DNA from: Rusavskia elegans
Taxonomy: Eukaryota > Ascomycota > Lecanoromycetes > Teloschistales > Teloschistaceae
DNA: 64,000 nt
NCBI GenBank assembly: GCA_011316305.1
Contig: SAUG01000136.1
Location: 62,001 to 126,000, forward strand
Reading direction: 5' to 3'
Both the position numbers and the translations under genes were made by a program. The notes below the pieces were generated by a model. It saw only the letters and a program-made list of their open reading frames with translations, made no database searches and had not been told where the DNA came from. The stretch's first letter is position 1; each line of letters opens with the position of its first letter. Positions 54,711-64,000 of this stretch are shown here, in pieces.

Positions 54711-57143
54711 GGTGGAGAAAGATGTTTGTTTCCAGGGTAATCGGCAAGGACTTGTACTTATTCTTGACAGGCCAGAAGCAGACCTAAACTCAAGCTGGCT
54801 CACTGATCTCCAGAATGAAGCAATGGCGTTGAAAGGAGTCCCAGAAGGCTCTATATACGCTTGAGGAAATGGAGGAGTGCTGCCGAGGGATCCAATCGGC
54901 GATGCTAGTGTGTCGCTGTGCTGAGGCCAAGAAGTGCTCCGTTGACATGGTTTGGACAACCTCGGAACCACGGAGCTGTAACATTGAATCGCCAAGCCTT
55001 TTACGGAAGGGACCGAGGCTGATTTATTTTAGATCCTCTTCTCTTCTTCGTGCAGCCGACAACCAAGACCTCCAGGCTCAACCGCTACCTCGGATAGAAC
55101 GCTACGATACCTCGATTGCTAAAAATGGCCTCGGCAGCAAACAGGCCCAGTAACTTTTGCGGTAAATCCAACTCTCTGAGTGCCTTCGAAGGAATTCCAA
55201 CCGGGAAGATACAACGCTCCTTACACCGGACAGCAAGGAAAACACTAACTGCAACAGTGCTGCTTCCTCTCTTTGTTATCTCGAAGCTCCAGCAAACGCT
55301 TTCTCGCCTCCCTTATTCTATTCACTTTACCGCAAGGGCTCCAATATGCCTGCAATTATCAATTATCATCCATGGGTTGACGTTGTGAACTCACAGCAAC
55401 TAGGCTGCAGACAGATTAGGGATTCACATACCTTATCTTGGCATTCTTTTGGCACACGAATACTACGAATCATTCTGCTCGTCTTTCTTTCCCTATGTCT
55501 GACCCACAACTTTTTGATCTATGAAATTTCTTGGGTGCTTCATTTTCAGCATGTTCCCAATCTCACACATCCTCCAACCTCAATCTAATTTCATAGAGCT
55601 CTTTGATACAAAGCCATTGCGCAAGCGTCGCTGTCCAACTGCGGATCTACCTTCGTTTCTGTATCCCTTCTCTTCTGATTTTGACGCTCTGATCGGTCCA
55701 GCCAAAGCCATTTGACGGTATGGACTTAGTCAACGAGTATGTATCCCCATCAAAATCATCCGGGAGCAGGAATGTGATAATCCGCAGCTTTGGACCAGCC
55801 ACTGAGTTCATGTTCAACCTTGAAGGCAGAATGCTGTTCGGTGTGCCTAAAAGTGAACGGCGCCAATTGAGGCGTCATGAAGAAGTTGCTATTGGACCCA
55901 CAGAGGGTCGGCTTCAGGAAACAGCCCTTGCCACCCTTGCTGGATCCGACATTCAATTCAGACGAAAGCACCGACAGGATATCGCCCTAGTCAAGAATCA
56001 CCCAACTGCTCTCGTTTTTTCTTCCTGCTGCCGACATACCAACGTTCGTTGGCCAGGGCAGAATTGATCTTGGTATCACCGGAAAAGATTAGGTTTGCGA
56101 ATATGAAGCACTGACGCCTCCTACCGAAGACGTCGGCGCAGAGGAAATACTCGACCTCCAGTATGGCTATTGCAAGCTGCAAGACCATCCCGGATCTGTT
56201 TGGTCTTGTCAACTACTAATCATTATGCTGTTACTACCTTGACCCTTATTTCTAGCTGTACCACTTTCATACCATTCTCCATATAAGCTGTTCTGTCAAT
56301 CGGCCCGCAAATGTGTCCTTCCTTTCCATTGCTGTGACCATCTTACTCTCTAGGAGCTGCCAGCAAGGACTGTCACTGGCAAAACAACCTCTCTAAATGG
56401 CGTTTTCTCGAGAAGCATCCAACCAATCATCTAACCGAGCGTACAATCGTTATTGGTTCGACATTAGATGCAGGACCGGTACTCTGCAGTAAGAAGAGTG
56501 CAAATCTTAATGTCATGGTGCAAACGAGGAAAGGGGTAATTGTCATGTGATGCTGGTAGCCCTGAGCCCTAAGGGCTTGGGCACCCTTGTCGCCTTTACG
56601 GCCGTAGCAGTACGACAGACCTCACAGCTATTCATAGTACTGTCTGAGCTCACTGGTAGTGTTGACACCATGGATTTGGCTAATCAGGATTGAACGGTCA
56701 GAGCTCATACTGGCTGTACCTTATGAAGACCGCGAGCCTTTTGAGCCTTCATTGAGCGTTCGCACGGCACCGCGACATTCCGCTGCGGAGTACCACCACT
56801 GGGATCCTGCCTCAACAGCTGGAGCCTGTGTACTGTGTAGCGCTCGAGTATTTCGTCGCTCGACCCGAAAACTCACAGATTTGGAAGTTTCGGTTGAATA
56901 GAGTTCTCCGACGCTGCAAGTATTAGATGTTGTCGCAATGCGCCCGTACCGAACAGTTGGCCAACCCGAGACACGGAGGAACAAGGCCCGACTGCAATCT
57001 CACATAAGTTGATAAAAGGAGTGTTCATTCATTGATGATATAACACAAGCTGCCAAAACGGAGTAAATAATAACTTGAAATCTCTTACAACTACTTCCTT
57101 CACTTCTTTTCTTCCCATCAGTCACATCACTCCCTCACACAAC
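54711..57143. other. Long intergenic region with no confident gene
   Basis: Many short frames. A plus-strand frame at 55720-56067 (starting MDLVNEYVSPSKSSG) has gene-like composition but breaks off and matches nothing I know. The last 100 bases hold a CT-rich leader and a short upstream in-frame extension of the next gene. Confidence 0.45.
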
Positions 57144-58163
57144 ATGGCCACAACCGCAGATCTCGCCGTCATCCGCAACAACTTCGCACTGTCAACATGG
57201 CTCCTCCTGGGTGCTTCCATTCAATCTCTCATCTTTGCCATCCTACCTCCACGTGTCGCTGTTCTGCCTTCATTTTGCCTCTTGACGCTTGTCTTGGCCA
57301 AAAATCTGCTCATCATGGGAGGATATCTCAAGAACCCATACCTCGCTGCAGCCTACAAGGGTAAAGCGACCGTCCCGTTGCGCGAGGATGAGGAAGGAGG
57401 AGATAAGGTAGCTGTCTTCATTCTAGGTGCAAGTTCCAATCAGTAAGTCTTTCCTTTCCTTTAGGTTAGCGCAGAAGACAATCGGCTGATCCTCTTGAAA
57501 CAGTCCGCTCGGAATATTCGCTCCAGGTTTCGGCGACCTCCGACCCTATTTCGAATCAATGTGGGCCGAAGCAGAAGCAGATCCCACCAACTCAGGTCGT
57601 AAGTTCCACCAACCTCAACCCCCTTCACCGTATTCCCCCACAACACACGAACAACATACAAACCCCATCCACACCCATCACTACTAACCCCTTTCATCAC
57701 CAGTAATCGGCAAATCCACCGCCTTCACCCCCATCCCCACCTCCACCGCATCTTCCAGCCCCGCAATATTCACCATCTCCTACTGGAAATCCATCGAACA
57801 CCTGCACGCATTCGCCCAAGGTCCCGCCCACCGCAGAGGCTGGGATTGGTGGAATTCGAAAGCCATAAAGCAGTATCCGCATTTGGGGATCATGCATGAG
57901 ACGTATGAGGCGCCGAAGGGGAGATGGGAGAATATTTACGAGGGGTTCGTTCCCATTGGGATGGGTGAGTTTGCTGCTTCTTCTTTTGTGTATGTGTTTG
58001 AGATTCTTGTGACTGATGGGGGTGATTAGGGGCTTTAACTAGGAAGGTTGTGATGGAGGGTGGTGAGGAGAGGGTGGAAGGAAGGCTTGTGCCGGCGAGG
58101 GAGGGGAGGTGGAGTACCATGAAGGGACGATTGCGGGTGGATGATGAGAAAGTGCGGCTGTGA
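57144..58163 (+). CDS. DUF4188-type (monooxygenase-like) membrane protein
   Basis: Four exons (57144-57442, 57504-57598, 57704-57964, 58030-58163) with canonical GT...AG introns join in frame. The start MATTADLAVIRNN follows a CA-rich leader; an upstream in-frame start at 57075 is possible. Residues about 15-65 contain two hydrophobic segments (FALSTWLLLGASIQSLIFAI, then LLTLVLAKNLLIMGGY). The core has VAVFILGASSN, PLGIFAPGFGD, ISYWKSIEHLHAFA, HRRGWDWW-like HRRGWDWWN, and HLGIMHETYEAP. This pattern is that of fungal DUF4188 proteins, a ferredoxin-like dimeric alpha/beta-barrel fold loosely called monooxygenase. Substrate is unknown. It converges on ATP11. Confidence 0.8.
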
Positions 58164-58465
58164 AAAGTTTGAGGAAATGGTATGTAGCTTAATTCCCATC
58201 GGAACTTGATAATGGCAGATAGAAGAATAGGAATAGACATCTCAACTCCTACTACTCGTCCATTGTGACTTGAATTTGGACTTGGGCAACCTACGCAGCG
58301 TAACGTGATGAGAAAACTGGTGATGGCGTTGGGGGAACGGGAGAGCGGAGAGGTTGCTTGCGTAAGGAGTCTATGGGTTTCGTGAGCTATCGATTGGTAT
58401 ATCTCTCTACCTCCCTCCAGTAACAAGGCAGAGAAGACCTTCCAGCATCACTGGATATTCTACCC
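58164..58465. other. Short region between convergent genes
   Basis: Shared 3' flanks of the DUF4188 gene and ATP11. No gene seen. Confidence 0.6.
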
Positions 58466-59436
58466 TCAGACAATCTTCTCAGCCTCGTCAACGAGTTCCT
58501 CAACTTTGAACGTCTCATCACCTTGACTGAACTTTTCCAACAGCCTCCTCCGCGATACATGATCCCCTTCCTCTCCACCATAAAACTTCTGCAAGCACAG
58601 CACGAGCCAACGAGCCTCTTCCACGTTTACTCCCCTCCCCTCCAATACTTGTCCCTGCATCAGCACCAGTCCCTTCTCTTCCATCAACTCCAGATGCATG
58701 GTGATGGTCGTGTGCGGCTGGCTGAATTCTCCTCGGAGCTTGTACTCGGCTAGATGCGTGAACACGACGGTTGCGGTGTCCGGGGCTGGGAAAGACCATT
58801 GGAGGAAATGGATTTCGGCGCCAGTGCTGCCTTCTCGTGGGAGGGGGAGGATAAAGTGGGGGTGTTTACGGGCTGTCTGTTGGATTCGGAGGTAGGTGGG
58901 GGATGGGAGGATAGCGCAGAGCGAGGTTGGGGAGTTGGCGTGGCGGATACGCCAGATGTACTCTATTTCTTTGGGTGGGAGGGCGAGGGTTTTGGGGAGA
59001 TCGAGGTAGGAGGAAAGGGTTTTGAAACCCGGGGGGGCGGAGGATTTGGATGATGGAGGTGATGATGGTGTAGAAGAGGGAGCTATCGACGTCGGAGATG
59101 GAGGAGGAGGAGGTTGTGGGAAGGCGGCATTGGTGGTTGTCTTCTCCCGTTGCTTCTGAATCCGATCTTTGTATACGGTCTTCAGCTCATCGACAGATTG
59201 CAGGCCTTCCCTTTGATAACCTTAGACATTTCAACCCCTCAGCGTGCTCTGATCACTCACTGGGCGGCCTTTTGCTTCAACTTGTCACGGTACCTCTCTG
59301 TGACGCTGTCTGTTCGTTGATGAGTCACCAGGAATCGAACATCGTGAACTTGGGCCCATCTCCGCTGAGAATACCTGAGTGCAGGTGCACATTGCTTGGA
59401 GATATTTTCGAAAACACACAGTCGACGCGCAAACAT
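58466..59436 (-). CDS. ATP11: Mitochondrial F1-ATPase assembly chaperone Atp11
   Basis: Two exons (59436-59261 and 59210-58466) total 921 nt, giving 306 residues. The protein acts in the mitochondrial matrix, binding the beta subunit of F1 so that the alpha3-beta3 ring can form. The N-terminus MFARRLCVFENISKQ plus following Arg-rich, acid-free stretch looks like a mitochondrial presequence. The family core shows KTLSSYLDLPKTLALPPKEI, EYIWRIRHAN, HPHFILPLPRE, EIHFLQWSFPAPDTA, VVFTHLAEYKLRGEFSQPHT and ARWLVLCLQKFYGG. An extra C-terminal tail of about 40 residues follows KFYGG. The exon junction (CA|G giving Gln) is consistent. Confidence 0.93.
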
Positions 59437-59784
59437 TGACGACAGCAGTGAATCATACAACTGCGAAGGTGGATAGAGTGCTGAGGTCAATTGAAGGCCA
59501 AGCCGCCAAGCCACCAAGATAGGAAATCTTGAAGCGTTACCCTTTTGGGCAGCTGGCCAATCGGTCAACGGCGTCATTTTCCCCGCGTGTGTGTGCAGCG
59601 CCGTGGGGATTGAAAGCATCCTCAGAGGTTCTTGGGATGAGTTCCTCGGGATAGGTCCGTTGTGGGGAGCATTGGGGCTTCTCCAAACTCGTCTGTCATG
59701 AGATTCCCATTGACCTTCGCCTCTCGACTGTCCAATGTTCTCCTCGAACAAGAACCTTTCAGACCAGATTAAGTAGCTGTCACG
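59437..59784. promoter_or_regulatory. Bidirectional promoter between ATP11 and the CoA-ligase gene
   Basis: 348 bp separate two head-to-head start codons, so they must share a promoter region. No specific binding site could be named. Confidence 0.6.
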
Positions 59785-61565
59785 ATGCCTACCGAATCTA
59801 CCTATCCGCCAGTCGACATACCGCCTATTGACATCTGGGGCCTACTTTTCGAGCGCAAAGACCGAGAATTCCCAGACGACAAAGGTAGTTAGATGATCCA
59901 TGGAAATGTGGATGCCTCGTGCTGACCCTTCATTCCAGTGATCTACCTGGACCCCGAAACATGTCGCTTATACACCTACGGACAAGTCAGAAACACGGCC
60001 ATTGAATTTGGTGAAGGCCTCAAGTCAGTATGGGAATGGCAAAAAGGCGATGTGCTCGCTCTCTTCACCCCCAACAGCATCGACACACCCAGCGTTCTCT
60101 GGGGCTGCCATTGGGCTGGAGGCATCGTTTCCCCTGCCAATCCCGGGTACACCATCAATGAGCTCGTGTTCCAGCTGAGCGATTCGGGTGCCAAGGCGCT
60201 CATCACACAGAAGGCTTTACTCCCAATAGCGACCAAGGCAGCAAAACAAGTCGGCATTCCGGAGGATCGAATCATCTTGATCGGGGATGACCGAGACGAG
60301 AGCATGCGATTCAAACATTTTCAGTCTGTGCGAAACCTTGCCGGTACGTCGAGATACCGAAGGACGAAGGTCAACCCTCGAGAGGATCTGGCGTTCCTGG
60401 CATACTCTTCAGGTACTACCGGCCATCCAAAGGGTGTGATGCTAACACATGAAAACATCGTCTCTAATATCCTCATGTATAAGGCTGGCGGGGGGGACAA
60501 TCTGTCGTGGGAAGGTGGGCCTGACGGGCAAGGGGACAAATTACTGGCTTTCTTGCCCTTCTATCACATTTATGGTATGCCTGCTCAATATCAAAGTCCC
60601 GGCCAATGTAGAACATCCGCTAATCATTGATCATAGGACTCACATGCCTCGTTCATGCAGCTATGCACCGTGGCCTGACCCTTGTTGTAATGGCTAACTT
60701 TGATATTGAGAAGTTTTGTGCCAATGTACAGCACTACAATATCACCTTCGCCTACATTGTCCCTCCAGTGGTCCTCCTACTCAGCAAACACCCTATCGTG
60801 GATAAATACGACCTGAGTTCTTTGCGGATGATGAGCTCTGGCGCCGCTCCTTTGACCCACGAACTCGTCGAAGCAGTTTACAAGCGGATCAAAGTTCCGG
60901 TAAAGCAGGGTTACGGCCTTAGCGAAACGAGTCCCACGACACATAGCCAAACCTCTGAAGACTGGGACAAGGCGATCGGATCCGTAGGCCGCCTTCTACC
61001 AAATCAAATTGCCAAATATATGTCACCTGATGAAAAGGAGGTTCCAACAGGGGAGGTGGGTGAGCTCTGGATCAAAGGTCCCAATATCTTCAAAGGATAC
61101 CTCAACAACCCGGAAGGCACCAAAAATACTTTGACGGAAGATGGTTTCTTTAAAACTGGCGACATCGGCTACCAGGATAAGGACGGCAATTTCTTCATCA
61201 CTGATCGAATCAAAGAACTCATCAAGTACAAGGGTTTCCAAGTCCCACCTGCCGAACTGGAGGGCCTCTTGGCGAGCCATCCCAAGATCGACGATATAGC
61301 TGTTCTGGGCATCTACAACAAAGACCAAGCAACTGAGGAGCCTAGAGCGTATGTGGTCCCTGCGCCTGGTGTAGAAGGGAGCAAAAAGACGGAGGAAGAT
61401 ATCATTGCATGGCTGGCAGCGAAGGTGGCGAACCATAAAAGACTCAGGGGTGGCGTAAGATTCGTGGATGAGATACCCAAAAGTCCAAGTGGCAAGATCT
61501 TGAGGAGGGTGCTGAAGGTGAGGGCGCAGGAAGAGGATAGTAAAGGACTCAGAGCGAAACTGTGA
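59785..61565 (+). CDS. 4-coumarate-CoA-ligase-like acyl-CoA synthetase, peroxisomal
   Basis: Three exons (59785-59884, 59939-60574, 60637-61565) total 1665 nt, giving 554 residues. It belongs to the ANL superfamily, which activates a carboxylic acid through an acyl-AMP to the CoA thioester. Motifs in order: YSSGTTGHPKGVMLTHEN (P-loop, about 175), GYGLSETSPTTH (about 340), DGFFKTGDIGY (about 420), ITDRIKELIKYKGFQV (hinge and CoA region) and PKSPSGKILRR with the catalytic lysine near the C-terminus. The protein ends AKL, a canonical PTS1 signal, so peroxisomal location is likely. The true acid could be a fatty acid, a phenylpropanoid or a jasmonate-type precursor; the sequence does not decide. 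Confidence 0.92.
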
Positions 61566-62057
61566 GGCCACACAGAGTACAAATACCTCGATGGCTTGAT
61601 GGCTTCATATTACTGATAACTAGCAATGTTCGCGTATCGGATGTCATAGAAGGCGAGGGCTCATAACCAATAGTACAATGATGAATACGAAGAACGTTAA
61701 GAATATCACGACGGAGCATGGCCAGCACAACGGCTGTTCATCATCGTCGATCGATAGTATTCAATCTTCCTAACCTAGCATTCAATCTTCTTGTGGAACG
61801 ATCTTCCAATTCTCTTCTATTCCCAGCACTTTTCGCTTGCGAGCCCAAACATTCATTCAGACACCAGATATCACCAAGCAGCCTCATCTCTTCTTTACCA
61901 TCACACCAGACGGCGGTATAGATCCAGTCATTCTCACGGGCGGCAAGCATGGGCTTCGAGATCGCAGCTGATAACTGGGTTGAATTATCATGCTGGTCAT
62001 GGATCATTACCCCAGGGCTGGGTTGACCTCTAGAAAGTGAGGAGCAGCCGCAATCTC
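61566..62057. other. Region between convergent genes
   Basis: No gene is supported. It holds the 3' flanks of the CoA-ligase and the zinc-knuckle protein. In particular there is no reverse transcriptase downstream of the ORF1-like gene. Confidence 0.6.
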
Positions 62058-63854
62058 CTAATTTCCACCTCCTGCTTTGCGACTTTGGAATCGACGTATC
62101 AGCGGAGGCAAGATGGGTGGAGTCTCGAGAATCGCTTTCTGAGCGACTGCTGATGGCTTTGTGTGGCTGTTTTGAGGACCACGAATTGGATTCTGCTTCT
62201 GGACTTGCAGCGCCTTCACTGATTGTGGCTTTGTGGTATCGATTACTTTGGGTTCGGCCTTGCTGACGGCTTGTGGTTGTTTGTGTCCAGCTTCCTTGCT
62301 CACGAGTTCTTCGGCTCTCTTGCCTTCAGCAGCAGGAGCTACTATATACGTAATCTCGGCTTCATTACTCTCACCAGCTGGGTTTCCGGTATTGTCTTCT
62401 TCGACAACTCCTGTGGCCTTGGGTTCCTTGGCTTTTTGTTCGTGTGGATCTTTCATCCGTCTCCTCTGGCGTTCACTTCTCGCCTGACGTCTCGTCTTCA
62501 CAGGGCTCTTCTTACTATTGTCAGGTTGCTGATGATGTGCCACTTCCATTTCCTGCGGTTGAGGCTCACGCGCGGATTTCTCGTTCCTGATCTCTGCGGG
62601 ATAAGGTCCACCATGAAGCAACCTCATTATATCTCTAATTCTTGGATCTGACATTGGGTCGTCTTCCGATTCTTTAGCGGTGGAATTTGTCTCAGGGTGC
62701 TCCAGAGTTCCGTCTCCATCTTTCATAGTGGCAATATCGTACTTTCCTGTTTCGGCAGCATCGGCTGAGGGTAGCTCGGTGTTGATGTGATCTGTGTGCT
62801 GACCTTGATCATCCGGCTTGTCTGTGGTCATGACGCTGCCTTCCCGGTGGATTTCGTCTTTCTCTGCTTGGTTCTCCCCAATTGGACGAGGTTCTGGATT
62901 CGGTGAAGTCACTTTTTGGTTCCGATGAGCAGGCTTTGCTTTCCGATTTTCGACTGGCCAATATTTGTCAACACAACCTGGCAGCTCCCGGCGACGTCTC
63001 GCCTCGTTTTCCTTTTGCGGGCAGTCTTTGGTCGTGGCTGTGTGACAGCCTCCACAGTTGACGCACTCCAACTTGCCAGATCTGCAGTGGTACTCTGAAT
63101 GACGGAGCGTGCATTTCCTGCATCTCACGCCTTGTGTGCATGAGATTGAGGTATGGCCGAAAGACCAGCACTCCTCACATTGAAAAAGCGACCATTCTCT
63201 TACATACTTGCGACCTTTGTATTCGGTCTCTCCCCACTGGATCCCTCTTCTGATGAATGCATTGGCAATTTCTGGCTTTGCCAAGTTCACAACGACGATG
63301 GGGTTTCCATAGTTTGTTGGACGGGCTTCGATCGAGAGAATGTCCTCGATACGTCCGAGTTGCTGGATCCGTGACTTGATCCAGTCGAACAACTGCTGGA
63401 TGGTTCGAGCTCTTCCGTCTCCATCGTGGTGCTTCGGTACTTGCGAAGCTCCCAAGCCAACGGGAGAGACACCGTACCGACAGCTCTCTTGCTTCAACCT
63501 CTCCAGAAAGACCGCCTCCCATACAGTATACTCCTGCAGAATATCACGATGTTCGCCAGTGTCGGCAAAGACCTCAACATCACCACTCGGAAGCTGTCTA
63601 ACAGCAATCACCCAACCCACGAAACCATCTTCCATGAACCACCAGTGGGCTTCATGCATTGCTTCCCGGACCTTGTCCAGGATCCTATTCGCTGCAAGAT
63701 CTCTGAGGACAGCAACGGCTCCGCCATCGTCGATGGGTACGAAGATCGCAAGGCTTGGATCGACGTCATGGCGTTCATTGAACGGTCGAGGCAGCTCAGC
63801 ACGAAATGCGTTAGCTCGGCGAGCGCGCCTGCTTTCATGATACGCTGCTCTCAT
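62058..63854 (-). CDS. LINE ORF1/gag-like protein with three zinc knuckles
   Basis: 598 residues if started at the ATG at 63854; the frame stays open upstream (TANGTGDPIAAAAVLE), so the true start may lie in an upstream exon or beyond the window. Residues about 140-230 hold an ORF1-like domain (ARTIQQLFDWIKSRI, RPTNYGNPIVVVNL, IANAFIRRGIQWG). Three Cys/His knuckles follow at about 233-290: CEECWSFGHTSISC, CRKCTLRHSEYHC and CVNCGGCHTATTKDC. This is the arrangement of non-LTR (Tad-type) gag proteins. The second half is long, charged and Gln/Lys/Glu rich. There is no RIP damage and no ORF2 behind it, so it may be domesticated. Confidence 0.65.
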   Translation of the reverse strand: MRAAYHESRRARRANAFRAELPRPFNERHDVDPSLAIFVPIDDGGAVAVLRDLAANRILDKVREAMHEAHWWFMEDGFVGWVIAVRQLPSGDVEVFADTGEHRDILQEYTVWEAVFLERLKQESCRYGVSPVGLGASQVPKHHDGDGRARTIQQLFDWIKSRIQQLGRIEDILSIEARPTNYGNPIVVVNLAKPEIANAFIRRGIQWGETEYKGRKYVREWSLFQCEECWSFGHTSISCTQGVRCRKCTLRHSEYHCRSGKLECVNCGGCHTATTKDCPQKENEARRRRELPGCVDKYWPVENRKAKPAHRNQKVTSPNPEPRPIGENQAEKDEIHREGSVMTTDKPDDQGQHTDHINTELPSADAAETGKYDIATMKDGDGTLEHPETNSTAKESEDDPMSDPRIRDIMRLLHGGPYPAEIRNEKSAREPQPQEMEVAHHQQPDNSKKSPVKTRRQARSERQRRRMKDPHEQKAKEPKATGVVEEDNTGNPAGESNEAEITYIVAPAAEGKRAEELVSKEAGHKQPQAVSKAEPKVIDTTKPQSVKALQVQKQNPIRGPQNSHTKPSAVAQKAILETPPILPPLIRRFQSRKAGGGN

Positions 63855-64000
63855 CTCGAGGACTGCTGCCGCTGCAATTGGATCACCTGTTCCATTAGCA
63901 GTCGACCTAGTGAGTCATACATATGGTCCGTACCGGCAGTTCTTGGCAATAATTTCTCATAGAGCTCGTCGAAAGATTCCGAGAAGTGCTTGACCATCTT
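63855..64000 (-). other. Possible upstream exon of the ORF1-like gene, cut by the window end
   Basis: A minus-strand frame reads KMVKHFSESFDELYEKLL and could be a preceding exon, with GTACGG and ...CACTAG as weak splice-like signals. The spacing is too short to be convincing. Confidence 0.3.

Noticed and set aside
58754..59053. Gly-rich plus-strand frame of 99 codons
   Set aside because: It is antisense to the ATP11 coding exon, which has unmistakable family motifs.

Overview
The window is nuclear DNA from a filamentous ascomycete. The evidence is short introns with GTRAGT...CAG borders, a Zn2Cys6 transcription factor, Pezizomycotina-type genes, and transposon blocks scarred by repeat-induced point mutation (RIP). 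A Dothideomycete is plausible, but that is inference. No window-wide GC statistic or homology search was run; every call comes from reading the sequence.

Layout. (1) 1-6550 is an AT-rich RIP block. It holds a plus-strand Ty3/Gypsy pol relic (reverse transcriptase, RNase H, integrase), split by an inverted-repeat foldback element that carries a second copy of itself. A third copy lies at 5009-5566, and a tRNA-like relic lies between. (2) 6550-26440 is a gene-sparse accessory island. It has a four-member local family (10191-14641) sharing an unnamed N-terminal motif, two members with Gly-rich RGG or HGG tails, and a run of decayed genes: an NmrA/epimerase-like gene, an amino-acid permease and an FHA-kinase. 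A few hypothetical proteins lie among them. (3) 26440-37221 is a second RIP block. A minus-strand Copia element (233-bp LTRs, 27092-37221) has a 3.35-kb minus-strand Gypsy-type element (411-bp LTRs, TAAAT target duplication) inserted in its 3' LTR. Two inverted copies of a roughly 425-bp tRNA-derived SINE, each with 14-15 bp target duplications, also sit inside it. (4) 37222-45094 is transitional: a Zn2Cys6 regulator, a partly resolved multi-exon gene, a broken F-box gene and a small protein made of two similar halves. (5) 45095-64000 is conserved housekeeping sequence: glycogen debranching enzyme, a MULE-derived zinc-knuckle protein, NAD-dependent glycerol-3-phosphate dehydrogenase, a DUF4188-type membrane protein, the mitochondrial F1-ATPase chaperone ATP11, a peroxisomal 4-coumarate-CoA-ligase-like enzyme and a LINE ORF1-like zinc-knuckle protein cut by the window end.

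How it works together. The housekeeping genes touch storage-carbon and energy metabolism (glycogen breakdown, glycerol synthesis, F1 assembly, acyl-CoA activation) but do not form a dedicated cluster. The most novel material is in the accessory parts: the SINE family, the self-nested foldback element and the TPG-motif gene family with its shared upstream element.
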